From: Beroe forskalii
Taxonomy: Eukaryota > Ctenophora > Nuda > Beroida > Beroidae
Length of the DNA stretch: 64,000 bases
Reading direction: 5' to 3'
Assembly: GCA_011033025.1 (NCBI GenBank)
Contig: WFMF01000014.1
Coordinates: forward strand, 496,001-560,000
The notes under the pieces: generated by a model
Database searches by the model: none
What the model saw: the letters and a program-made list of their open reading frames with translations, nothing else
What the model was told of the DNA's origin: nothing
Translations under genes and position numbers: made by a program
Part shown: positions 33,132-45,346 of the stretch, piece after piece
Numbering within the stretch: position 1 is the first letter of the stretch
Layout: every line of letters begins with the position of its first letter

Positions 33132-34418
33132 GTGCGAATGGCCGTTTCAAAAAATTGGTAGTAATTCAACAGTAGTAATTCAACAGCTGGGAATAGTAAT
33201 TCAACACTTGAAAAGTAATTCAACAGTTGAGGTTTAGTAATTACACACTTGACAGTAATTCAACTGCTGGTACGGTGATATTACGTTTATATTGCCAAAA
33301 TTGAAAAGTAATTCACTGCAGGGTAATATATATATTACCCTGCAGTGTAATTACTTTTCGAATTTTGAGCAATATTAATCATGTAATACCACCGTACCCA
33401 GCAGTTGAATTACTGTCAAGTGTGTAATTACTATACCTCAACTGTTGAATTACTATTCAAGTGTTGAATTACTATTCCCAACTGTTGAATTACTACTGTT
33501 GAATTACTACAAATTTTCTGAAACAGCCATATTCGCATTCGATTCTATTTACTTTCCTGGGAGGATGTAAATAGGTGCATAATAAGTTCCCATGATATCT
33601 GTTATCGCACTTTGATATAAAACGATTCGATATAATTTATTCTTAACCGTATATATACAGCTGTAAAACAGGATAAAATAGCGATAAGGAGCACAATATG
33701 TATGGTACGTGTATGTTATATTCTCAATGGTACATTCGGTAGCACAAGATAAAGTAAATTAGGAGCACAATGTATAAAATACGATGTATCTAAAAGATAT
33801 TATAGGGCAACACAAGATTAAAGATAAAATAGATAAATGGAACACTATCGTATATACCTAAATGGCGCCACCCAGACGCGCTTGATAACTCCATCCTTGT
33901 CTCAATGTTTATTTATCTAGTGTTAGAGATATAACGCAGACTTGTGGCGCCGTATGTATGGTGTATTGCTCCGTTTTATCAATTTCATTTTCATTATTTC
34001 TGTGCGCCGTCATTTCTATCAGTCAGTGTTCGTTTCTTAATTTAGATCGGGATGAAGATAATGATTATGGCGCAAAACTGATTGTTCAATTGAGGAGTGA
34101 ATACATACATTTTGATACATTCTAAAGATTTAGCTGACTATATTCACATACGAGATCCGCAACTAGAGTCAGTTGTTAATGGTTGTGATGTGAATTGTTT
34201 TGTTTTCGATTGAGTACGTAACTTTAATGATTCATGTTTTTATGGCAATGAAAGATCATGCCAAAATCTTTGTGAAGTACATAATATACATACACTACGT
34301 CTTACACTAACAGTATGCATCAATGCTGGGCGCTGGTTCTATCATTTGGACTTTTGGATACATTCGCTGAATTGACCCCGAAACGATGATGATTTATCAC
34401 TGGCAAATTTGTCCAAAA

Positions 34419-37400
34419 TCTGCTTTTGAATAGCAGACAAGTGTGCAAGTGTTCAACAAAGTATGAAAGTGCATGAAAAAGTGTGTGTGCAAAATGACAT
34501 ATAGGTACTATTGTCTAATGTTTATTTGATACTGAAAGATTGTGCCACAATCTATTTAATCTGATAAACAAATGTTTACCTAATGCATCTCATGGAATGC
34601 AGACATTCACAATCCAAATGAGCTGCACTTGTATAAACATACAAGCTGCACCTTGTATAAAGACTTCGCCAATGAAGCTCTGATAGAAAACACTCTGTCT
34701 TGGGCTCCAATCATTCTTCTTTCCTAATATGGGTTGTTTTAATAATAAAATTCCTCAAATGAATGAAAATTGATTCATATTTGCCACTTGGATTTACTGC
34801 CAAACCCCAACCTTAATCCAGCTGGACAAAGGTAGCCCCAACCCAGTTAACTCTCACTATAGTGCAAGACTTCCAGTCATTTTAAAAACAAATCTCAAAT
34901 ATTTTATATGAATCTCAAAAAAATTATGTGAATAAAATTTCAGCATGGAAATCAACTAAATTTTCCCGAATAGGTTATTGAACTTGAAGCATAAGAATAG
35001 TGTTGACTTTGTCATGTGACCAAAGACTTTGAACTGACCTGGAGCAGAAAAAGACCAACAGACTTGAAATATTCAGTAACAATATTCAGTAACTGAATCA
35101 AAATTGTGGGTCACATGACCAAGCAAGCATTATTTAATGTGTCAAGTATATATGTCTGTTCAGGTTTTCATTAATGCAACAGCTATTGACAATGAAATTT
35201 TAAAAAATGATCCATTGCTAGATTATAGCCTATTATTTCATTGAGACTGAATGACCAAGAAAATCACCTATTACCAAATATAAAATTATGATGGGATATA
35301 TCCAATTTGTAAATGGGAATAAAGCCCTGAAGAATATGGTATATAAATTTCTAAACCAATTGATCGAAATGATGTTGCATAAAATTAAATTTCAAATGAA
35401 CATAATAAAAAATCTATCTTCGGAATATTTTAAAAACTTAAATGTGTCTACAAAAATAAAAATCCTTAACAATAAAAATAAAAACCGTTGCAATTTTGTT
35501 CATTTATAAAATCTTTAACAAAAACAAAATCCATCTTATATTTTAAAAACTGAATAAATCAGATAAAAAATCCCGTCTTCCCCGACATAAAAAACGTTTT
35601 ACAACCGCAAAAAAAACTAAGAAAAAACAACTGGCCATAATTAAAGTGCGCGGCACAACAAAATGACGAAGATTTGCCCTAACCATCACCCTTTTCTGCG
35701 TGCGTGTGAGCTGTTGTAGGCCCCGGCCATGCACCACTGTATAGATTGCTGTTTAGGGCGAGATTCTCGTCAGTTAGTCGCGCCGCGCGAAATTTTTTCG
35801 TTTATGGCCAGGTTGTTTTAACCAGATTCCGAAATTTACGCGCGCGCGGCACGTATAGTTTTTTGCAACACTTTTGGTTAGGAAAACGTTTTGGGGCGAT
35901 CAAATTGCAACAGTTTTTATGTCGCGGATGTTTTCAAGATTTTTATCTGATTTATTCAGTTTTTAAAATATCCAAGATGGAGTTTGTTATTTGTAATTGG
36001 AGATTTTATGCAATATCATTTCAAATCTTTTTGCGAATTTGAAATTTATTGTTTTCAGTTTTCTCTAATTAATACATTGGGCTGTAGACACAGCTAAATT
36101 TTCATATGATTCACCAATGATAACTTTTTTTTCTTGATCATATGTTCATTTGAATCTGACCTTTTTAAACCTTCTTTCGATCAATTGGTTCAGAAATTTA
36201 AATACCATATTCTTCAGGAATATTGTTTAGGACTTTAGGTCCCATCATAATTTTATATTTGGTTATAGTTGATTTTCTTGGTCATTCAGTCTCACTGAAA
36301 TAATAGGCTATAATCTAGCTATGGATCATTGTTTTAAATTTCATTGTCAATACTCAATAGCTGTTGCATTAATGAAAACCTGAACATTTTTATGTTATTA
36401 AATTTATGCAATTTTTTTACTTGGGCAACGTTATGCAGCCTGAATTTTTTCAGTTACTAAAATTGCAACCTTATTTTTGTAAATAGTTTCATTTCATACA
36501 AATAATTTAAATGGCTATTTTAAAGAGTACACTTTAGTTACATTTATTCAAATTTATTTCAATTGTTTTAAATTTTCATTGTGGGTGACTCTAATTTTTT
36601 GTTTTCAATTGACATGATGTCTTCCCTCAGCACATGGAATTTGCCTCTTTATATGGGAAGAAACATTTTTAGAATGATTTTGTAAAAAATTGATTATTAT
36701 TATTATAATGCTTGCTTGGTCATTTTTTGATTCAGTTACCCACTGAATATTTCAAGTCTGTTGGTCTTTTTCTGCTCCAGGTCAGTTCAAAGTCTTTGGT
36801 CACATGACAAAGTCAACAATATTCTATAATCTTTGGTTCATTGAAGGGAGCATTTAGTAAAAAACCAATAAATATGTCACAATTGAAGTTTGCTTGGTCA
36901 TGTGACCCACAATTTTGATTCAGTTTCATTTGAATGTTACTGAATATTTCTTTTGTTATATTTTTTCTGTCTTCAGGTCAAGTCTTTGGTCACATGACAA
37001 AGTCAACACTATTCTTATGCTTCAAGTTCAATAAGTTTGGGAAAATTTAGTTGATTTCCATGCTTAAATTTTATTCACATAATTTTTTTGAGATTCATAT
37101 AAAATATTTGAGATTTGTTTTTAAAATGACTGGAAGTCTTGCACTATAGTGAGAGTTAACTGGGTTGGGGCTACCTTTGTCCAGCTGGATTGAAGTTGGG
37201 GTTTGGCAGTAAATTCAAGTGGCAAATATGAATCAATTTTCATTCATTTGAGGAATTTTATTATTAAAACAACCATACCATATTAGGAAAGAAGAATGAT
37301 TGGAGCCCAAGACAGAGTGTTTTCTATCAGAGCTTCATTGGCGAAGTCTTTATACAAGGTGCAGCTCGTATGTTTATACAAGTGCAGCTCATTTGGATTG

Positions 37401-37591
37401 TGAATGTCTGCATTCCATGAGATGCATTAGGTAAACATTTGTTTATCAGATTAAATAGATTGTGGCACAATCTTTCAGTATCAAATAAACATTAGACAAT
37501 AGTACCTATATGTCATTTTGCACACACACTTTTTCATGCACTTTCACACTTTGTTGAACACTTGCACACTTGTCTGCTATTCAAAAGCAGA
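34419..37591. repeat. Foldback element, 3.2 kb
   Basis: Ends TCTGCTTTTGAATAGCAGAC and the inverse; the tip itself is a small hairpin. Arms match at 34560-34700 against 37310-37440, 34830-34870 against 37140-37180, and 35535-35580 against 35935-35975. In the right arm a segment containing CTTTGGTCACATGACAAAGT is tandemly duplicated (36780-36830 and 36975-37020), which the left arm has once. The centre (35600-35900) is CpG-rich. No coding region recognised. Confidence 0.85.
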
Positions 37592-38714
37592 CAAAACGGA
37601 TTTTGATTGATTGCAAATCTGCTTACTGCACCACTAAGGGCTTTTCAAATGTATATGAAACAATATATATAATAAAAAGGTCCTTTCATAGGACACAGCA
37701 CACCAATGAAAAGATAAAAGGATGGCTGAAAGTGAAACTCAGCTAAAACAGTCTGTAGATTCCAAATGATTGTGATGACTATACAGCCCTGTGTACTCAC
37801 AACTGGGGGCTAGCAATTACCAAAATGTAATATCAACATATAAGATAATGATATAAATAAAATACAGTTATAACTGCAACTCCACAGTCCACACAAAGGT
37901 AGAAATTGATGACTGTCCCCCTTTGTCAAAAATTAGACATACCCAATTACGCATATCTCCTATCCTCAATGTCCCCTTCTGTCCTTGTCCACAGTATCAA
38001 CAACCCCCTCCCTTATGACGTGAGCTCTGTCAGGTTGCTCAGCACAGTGTCTTCGAAGTTCCACCATACAATCCTTGTGCTCCCTCCTCTGCATCAAAGT
38101 CCGACCAGGGCAGATAAACAATTACTTGAACAACTCTGTCTTCTTCAGCAAATCTATCTTCCTCCTCATACCAGCAGCCACTGTCCCAGTGCTTTTAAGC
38201 TTCACGAGCATGGGTCTCGATGCACCCTCCCTCACTCTCCCAATTTTTTATGCTTCAAATGATGGCTTTTCGCCCATAGCATCCAGCATTTCATTGACCC
38301 AGCCCTATACGTCTTCATCTGTTGATTCAGTCAGTCCAAACACTACCAAATTCTTCTCCCTCTGCCCAGCCTCTGATGCAAAAAAAGGACAAGACGAACA
38401 TGCCGTTTTGTGCGTTTTTCTCACTCACATAAAGCCTAAAGGGGTCCAAATTTTTGTCTATCAATGCTTCAATGCTCCAATACCTAAACTGTGATACTCA
38501 GGATTCCGGAGTCTTGCGTGGCCCATAACGGACAGGTTTGTAGTATACCCATACACCTTTATAGATAAGACATTGGATGGGATTTATAAATTTTATCTAC
38601 TACATAACGGACAGGTCTGTTTTGTCCCAAAAATAAGTTAAAAAAGTTAAAACAGACACAGACACTGACATCCCCTTTGCACGCACATACTTTTTCACAC
38701 ATATGTATTTTTTT

Positions 38715-39667
38715 TCTCCCATTGACCTTTTTGTGAATACAAAAAAATCAAATTGAGAGGGTTAGCAGAGATTTTGGTGGTTTGGGAAGGTGAGAAATAG
38801 ATATTGTATATCAGGTTTTAGTTTTGCAATTTAATTGATATTGTAATTTCTGAAAGTGCCCGATTGCTCCTTTAAAATATCAGATTTTGAAATGTCCTCC
38901 CTCCCACCGTCCCTCAAATCCCCATATCACATAAATCTTCAAAATAACGAATTTCTTAATTCATGGAGCTGTCAGTTGTCAAAAATCATAAATTGAAGTA
39001 GGTTGATCTGGCCCATCCAAAGTCATATTTCAACTCCGCCCCCAAATTGTGAAAATTTCTAAATTTGATTAGGCTGTTGAAGAATTCGTAAATTTAAAAA
39101 GTTAAAATCTTAGGTGTGAGTTGGGCGGTAGATTTTTGAGAAAAGGCTTTCGGTTTTGTTCTAGAATATCAGTACCAAAATGCACAACCTTTAGAGTTTC
39201 TGCTGGATTCGACTAAGTTTGAGAAATACTTTTCGCTGTGAAAGACAAATATTGCTTTTTGGAACAAGAGACAGCATTGAAACAGAAAAACACAAGCGAA
39301 ATTTGAGCAATTGTCAGATAAAAGTGATATCAACTTATAAAACATTCAAGAAAATACATTGCGTGAATTCGACTCCTGACAAAATTTGATGGTAAATAAA
39401 CCAATTCAACAAAATGGCGCAAAATCTACAACGAACTGAGTGCAACAACGAACGCGCGCGCAAGAATTTTAGAAGAAATGGCACGTGCCAATTGTGTTCT
39501 CCATCGCTTAACAACTGGATGGGATCTTCAGGAACAAATCTTACACTTTACAGGTCTGCGTGTCCCATTATGATGCTAAGGTTACATCAAGCATCATTTT
39601 TGGAAATTAAGCGCCTGCATACGGCCTGCCTGGGTCAACAATTGTGTCGGTGCAGGCGCAATTCTTG
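38715..39667 (+). mobile_element. Helitron-like insert, copy 2 (right arm)
   Basis: Same ends as the copy at 27673-28547: CTCCCATTGACCTTTTTGTG at the left, and at the right a GCGCCTGC...GCAGGCGC hairpin followed by AATTCTTG. The left arm reads through the insertion point (CAAGCTAAAAATGTG near 27190), so it is an independent insertion at a different position. The copies differ considerably in the middle. No coding region recognised. Confidence 0.45.
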
Positions 39668-40103
39668 TTAGCTTGTTTTTTATTCTTTTTACACTCCTTT
39701 TTAACACTTATAACTTTTTACACACATACGTACCCACTTTTTTACACACTCACACACTTTCGTTGACAAGTAGCTCTCCAGATTGATATTGAGATATATT
39801 AATGAAGGAATTTTGTTTGGGAGTTATTTGTCGACTTTTGGAAAGATTATCTTACACCAACGCAAATAATTTGGCTTAAGATTCGTCCAGATAGTTAATC
39901 ATGACCTATAACTCAGTATTTTTCAGATTTGAAGTTACATTTGTACTTGGATATTCTCCTGTTCCACCGATAGTACAGGTAATGATATTTTTCTGTTTTG
40001 AAGTGCTTCACAGTTCGACTCTTGATACTCATAATTGACAACAAAAAAAACTTAGAACGAGAGCATCATAATCAGCAACCTCACATGAATTCATTGAATA
40101 CAA

Positions 40104-43100
40104 AAGTCTGATTTTTATGTCAATTCAGTCCCAACTTCCCGACCATGCTCCATAACTTAAAACTATAAATCTACAGTTGATTTATTGGATGCAAACACTA
40201 TCATGAGTTGGTGATTTAAGAGCATCGCTTTGATTGAGAGATGTATTTTTGGCCTACCGACAAGTGCGCACATAAGAATCTATTTCGAAGGCTCTCATTT
40301 GGGCTTTAAGACGAAGGTTATTTCATCAACGCAGATTCATTTGGTGCGCACTTGTCGTTTCAGATAATTAAATTTTCCCTTATAATTTCAACAGTATTTT
40401 CCTAAAGCAGTTGTCCGGCAGCCATTTTATTTTTGATATTCTCCTGTTTACCGATTAAAAGCTTATTTTCTAACTTATAATGATGAGCCGCGTTATATGA
40501 GAGGAAGGGTCACGTCTCAATGCTACCAGGGATATTCTTTTTTAGGCATGTTTCTAATGTGTCTATCCTCACACGAGCAACATGGTCGAAGCTCATTTGG
40601 GCCGGTAAGACGAAGGTTAACAGATCACAGAGCAGATTCATGGAATGTGCGCACTTGTCGTTTCAGATGCAGAGGATTCACTGATTGGGCTACTCCCCAA
40701 ATTTTCCCATACTACCCTGAATTATTGAGCCTCGCAGTTGTTCAGCCGTATTTTTCCATTTCTTAGATTGATTAATAAACTAATTGGTCTTTTTCAGGTT
40801 GAGACAGGAGAACCAATTTAAAGTGGCTAATTGCTTCGGATGATATCACACGACAGTTACTCCTGTTAAATGGTATGTAGTTCGGCCCTATGGCATACTG
40901 TAAAATTTCAACATTTATTTTAATTAACAGTTGAAAAAGCAATCTGATAAGACATTGGACTGAGTTATAAGCTAGTATAGCACTTTACTCCGATCGTTCG
41001 AAATCGACCGGTGTATGTACATGAACGTCAGCGGCGGGGGGGGGAGGGGGAAACGAATGATCGATTTTTTTGATATCTCAATCCTTGACATGGTCCAATC
41101 GTGATCTTAAAGTTGTTTTTGAATCCTATGCACCGTTTCTTGAAACCTCATTAACGTTTTTTACATAGAGTGTAACCGCACTAAAACTCATTAGAAAAAT
41201 TATAGTATATCATGAAACGAACGAAATAATTTAAAGACTTGATATTTGCGGACCGTGAGAGATCCAACATGTACTCAATTTTACATTGGTAAGACATACT
41301 GTCTCCACTGTCTCCAATGTGCTTTGCCAGAGTGAGTGATCAGGTGATGTCCCATGGTCTCCATTGTTTAACGGGTGTCTTTCTGTCTGATACCATCGTC
41401 CCTTTTCCGAAAAAGATTAGAAGATCTTTCCAAAAATAATCCAGATCATTTCGTGAGGGGCAAGTCCGCGGTACCAAACGACCGGTTACCCTTTCCCATA
41501 AATTCCAGTTACGATTTTGGTTTCGGTTTGCTAAAGATGCCCGGTCAACCGGTATTTCGGTTTCGGTTCGGTTTACCGACCAATTTCCTAAACGGTCAAT
41601 TGCGAAATCAAAATATTAGGTTAAGATTTCGGTTTCGGTTGGCCGAAAACGCCCGGTTAACCGATATTCGGTTTTGGTTCGATTCGGTCGTTTCTAGCGT
41701 GAGGAGTCCTCCACTGGACAATAGTAGGACCGGTAGGACTGTAGGTAAGAACGATCGTCGAACGATAGTGCTGAGGTACAGATTTCTGTGAAGTTTCTCT
41801 AAATATAACACCATGCCATGCCATTACTCACTTTTTCGAGCTAGTGGGGGCCGAGGCCCCTAGATTTTTCTCTAGGGGATGGGGCTCTTGAAAACTAAGG
41901 GGGCCTAAATTCACATGAGCAAAATTTTCATTTTTTTCATAGCCCTGGTTTTCACTATTTTGCATAAATATAAAACTAAAATCATGTATTATTGATTGAT
42001 TTAACTTTAAAAAGGTGAATTTCAAGAAACATTTCTGGGCAGACTGGTCTTCTAGTGTCCTCCAGTGGTCCTCTAGTGTCCTCTAGTGGTCCTCTGGGAG
42101 AAGTCGCCGAACCTCCAGTCTGCCCATTTCTGTCTAACTGATTCTCCTTTTGAGGCTAAATTTTTTGAGAAAAACCTTTGAGAATATGTCTTACACGATG
42201 AGGTGTTCTCCCGCTACATTAGTTCATATTGTCTATTTTCAGATGTTGCCAGTGAGCAGACGGGTATTCCGGTATTGTTGAAGTTGAGCTAACGATACAC
42301 TGATCCAGACAACCATGAGTATTTTTCTCCTATTGAAACCTTGAGCCATGGTTTGGAATGCAGATCCTTGAAAGTTGCGGTTGTATCGATTCTACTCGGA
42401 AATTACGGACACTGACACTCCCTTATAATTTGGTAGATTTTTAATCAAGTACACGGGTAGTGTGGTTCCGAACAATTTTTAAACAGAACTAATGCAGTTA
42501 AACATGGTGATTGGTGAGCATGTCATTTCTCTTTTTTATATAAATTCTAGCAGCCCCAGTGGGCCTGCTTATTGTTAAAATATAGCTCACCGTGGCAGTA
42601 TGGGCCGCCTCGTCCGCAAATTTCTACCAATGCGATATAAATCAAGTTAATACTTTTTACCGCATCAAAAACAAATAAAAAATTCAACCACGGCTCTAGT
42701 TATGCAATTCAGGGATCAGAGGAGCAAGAAATTGGAATAAACCACTTTACATGTTACCAACGGGAATGCTTTTCATAATCTGCACATCCATTTCTACAAA
42801 ATTCCCTGGAGCTCCTCCTCTCACACAGCACTGAGCGTTGCAAAGCTCAGCATTTTGCAATCCACTCATTTTGCGTAGAATGCACGAGCAGTGAACTAGT
42901 TAATCCATAGCAACGACACCAATTATAAGCAACTTTAGCCTTAGTTTCTCTTGATAATTTCTTAGCAAGGTTGTTTGTATACGGCGGCACAAACAGACAT
43001 AATTATAATTATCGTGCAGTTTCACTTCGCTTTATATCAAAGTTTTAAGATGTTTATAGATCCTTATTCTCTGATTAACTTAGAATAAGTCTTTCAATTT

Positions 43101-43840
43101 AAATGTTCAATTTCTACACCTTAGTGGCCTTTGTTTAGCCGGCCAATTTTAACCGGCCCAATGGACAAACATCGAAATATTTTTGAATCATCTGACCGGC
43201 CCCTTGGACAAAAACTTTTCAAGCAGTTGCCAAAGCAGTTGAGCAAGGAATTTTTGCTCAAAATAGCCACGGAAACCAATTTAAAGTCAATGAATAAAAA
43301 CAAAATTCCCAGTCTTTCATCACGATTTAGATCGTTATCTACGTGTTTTATAACTACGTTATCTAAACCAAGTGATAAAAGATTTATTTAACGTAAATTA
43401 ACTGGCGTTTTAACCTCCCTTTGGACAAAAATTACGGCCAATTAGGTATTTAAAAACCTAGGCATCGGGATTTTCAAATATGTCAAATTGTTATGTTCAT
43501 GAATAACATCATATTTCCAACTAAAATACGGCGTTTAATTTCATTTCTCTGTTCTTGTTACACCATTCATGAATTCTATAATTAGCAATTCCTCCTGGAA
43601 CAACAGTCCTTCATCCCTCAAAAAATTGATTCTCTTTTTACTAAATCTAGTCTCGTATACAGACTTTTATGAATTTTAACGATACTGTTTCAGCACGCTC
43701 CTCGCCTTGCTGTCATTTTCACTGGGAAATGCGGTTTGTGCCGGGCGCTCAATCGGTCGCAATTTTGGTGAAAAATGGGTCAAAATCGAAAAACTGTAAT
43801 GCGCGAAGTTATATTGTTGGAAAATACCGCGCTAAGCCGC
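40104..43840. other. Noncoding stretch with small repeats
   Basis: No host gene or transposon protein recognised. A roughly 105-bp hairpin-ended unit lies at 40258-40362 (CGACAAGTGCGCAC and its inverse); a diverged direct copy of its inner and right part lies at 40590-40665. A poly-G run is at 41034-41050, a TTCGGTTTCGGTTCGG-rich tract at 41515-41690, and a TCCTCTAGTGGTCC minisatellite at 42045-42100. Confidence 0.6.
41515..41690. repeat. CGGTTTCGGTTCGG hexamer-like tract
   Basis: Two successive blocks each run GATTTCGGTTTCGGTT then a unique piece with GCCCGGTTAACCG-like sequence, so the tract is a local duplication of a (TTCGGT)n-based unit. Confidence 0.7.
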
Positions 43841-43849
43841 GCGCAGCAT

Positions 43850-44110
43850 TTTGGCCCTTTTAGAACACGAATATGTTCCAAAAGTGCCAATTTGGCCCTT
43901 TTGGAACACGAAGCTATTCCAAAAGGGCCATCTTTTGGCCCTTTTGGAACACGAAGCTATTCCAAAAGAGGCCAATTTGGCCCTTTTGGAACACGGATAC
44001 TGTTCCAAAAGGGCCAAACGAAAAAATAGGTATCAAATAGGTATCGAATAGGTATCAAATAGTAAATATTCCATATGACTATTTTCAATTTGGCCCTTTT
44101 AGAACACCGT
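43850..44110. repeat. Tandem array of a 40-bp hairpin unit (GGCCCTTTTGGAACA)
   Basis: Each unit pairs GGCCCTTTTGGAACACG with its inverse TTCCAAAAGGGCC around a short loop (AAGCTA or GATACTG). Four full hairpins and one half unit at 44092 are present. The array has open frames on both strands that I consider non-coding. Confidence 0.85.
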
Positions 44111-44194
44111 ACCTAACCAGGACACTGGTTACGCGCACGGAGTGCGCGGCGCGGCAAGCGCAGTCGTTTCGCGACGCCCCTGGTTAGGGAAACT

Positions 44195-44650
44195 AATTAT
44201 TGCTCTAGCCAAAACCCTAACCTCGAAGGCGCAAAGTGACGTCCAAATGTGGAACGTTGCGCCGCGCGCGCGGGGGTAGGGTAACATCCTACGATTGATG
44301 ATAGACCCTTCCGAGGGACGGATTCCTAAGCCCGCATAGGTGTGTGTACGTGCAAACAGGGATATACGTGTTTAGCAAAGGGACCGAAGGATCTATTGAT
44401 CTAAAATTCGGTACGTCTCCCATGTAAACGGGAGCATTCATTATCTATGACAATGACGTCACTCAGAAAAATATAATTAAGCGCACCTAGCGCTTTAAGC
44501 ATTAGGGTTAGGGTTCTGATTAGGGTCAGGATTTGTTAGGTTCAGGGTTAGGATTAAGGTTAGGGTTTTGGTTAGGGCAATGGTACAGAAAAATTGACGT
44601 TTAGATCTGTGACGTCACTCAGAGCCGTTTATATGGGAGAGATACCTAAA
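44195..44650. mobile_element. Partial element carrying the shared core modules
   Basis: Three modules sit in a row: a 58-bp GTGACGTCCAAATGTGGAAC block also present at 27968-28025; a CTCCCATGTAAACGGGAGC block with CATTCATTATCTATGA also present inverted at 1222-1265; and a telomere-like plus AGATCTGTGACGTCACTCAG block also present at 2335-2475 and 6185-6300. No terminal repeats were found, so this looks like a truncated or solo copy of the superfamily. Confidence 0.7.
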
Positions 44651-45346
44651 ATTCCGATTCCCTTTTATTTTTTCTCGATTCCAGTCCTTGCAATTCCTTG
44701 ATCTGATGCTTTTAATTGGCTCTGGTCTAAATTGAAAAATTACAAGTCCTGGTCAATCCTTTTGTGAGCTAATGACATAATCAGTTGCATTTCAATGGAT
44801 TTATGTTGTCAAGCAACAAGCACACATTCATACAGTTGAATTTGAACTTTTTTGGAACTTTGTCATTATTATCAGATCACCATGAAACCTCCACAAAATT
44901 GGAACACTGAAGTTAGAGAAACCCAGTTAATTAGGTTTCTAAAAATTCAATCCACGGAATTATTATTGAAACAATTTATTAAGACCTGTGTGTATGTGGG
45001 ATCATATTGTAATGTTTTCAGCTGAAGATTGCTTACAGACTTTAGTCAAGGATATCTTTTTGACCCTGTTTTATATCCTTTTTTACCCCCTTTTCATCAC
45101 GTTTTTAATATTTAATGATGTTTATGCTAAAATTGTTGTATAAGTACTTCAATTTTCGTCACCAAATTCTAGATTGATCTTATTATTGATTTGATACCAA
45201 CTTGATTAATTCATATTTGACGATTTGGGGTTTCACTGAAATGACCTATCACTTCAAACATCCTGTATAACAAATAAAATGTATATGTTTTTTCTCCTAA
45301 TAATGCAACCCATGAAAAGGTAAGACAAATCTAACAGCTTAACAGC
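44651..45346. other. Intergenic region upstream of PPIL2
   Basis: AT-rich; no gene, repeat or clear promoter element recognised. It must contain the 5' UTR and promoter of PPIL2 unless an untranslated first exon lies further upstream. Confidence 0.5.

Larger units (their letters stand above)
31042..34419. repeat. Foldback element, 3.4 kb, with a hAT-like MITE in its left arm
   Basis: Ends are ATTTTGGACAAATTTGCC and the inverse. Arms match throughout (for example 31120-31160 CCAGCGCCCAGCATTGAT against 34320-34345, and 31620-31680 against 33850-33900). The centre is GGGTAATATATATATTACCC near 33335. Around the centre both arms carry repeats of AGTAATTCAACAGTTG. Right arm length is about 1.08 kb, and the left arm is the same once the inserted MITE is discounted. 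Confidence 0.87.
26750..40103. repeat. 13.4 kb foldback with nested insertions
   Basis: The outer ends are inverse copies: TCAATGAATTCATGTGAGG near 26755 reappears inverted near 40085-40100. Further matches follow inward: 26880-27280 against 39680-39970, 27280-27672 against 38250-38640, 28548-28690 against 38110-38235, and 29730-30274 against 37660-38095. Arms are interrupted by later insertions: a Helitron-like element in each arm, a 1.0 kb block at about 28692-29726 in the left arm, and TA-flanked MITEs. Two smaller foldbacks occupy the centre. The comparison of arms supplies empty sites for each insertion. No transposase is seen. Confidence 0.85.

Noticed and set aside
39414-39671. 85-codon cysteine-containing frame
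   Set aside because: It falls inside the Helitron-like insert, the other copy does not keep it open, and no domain is visible.
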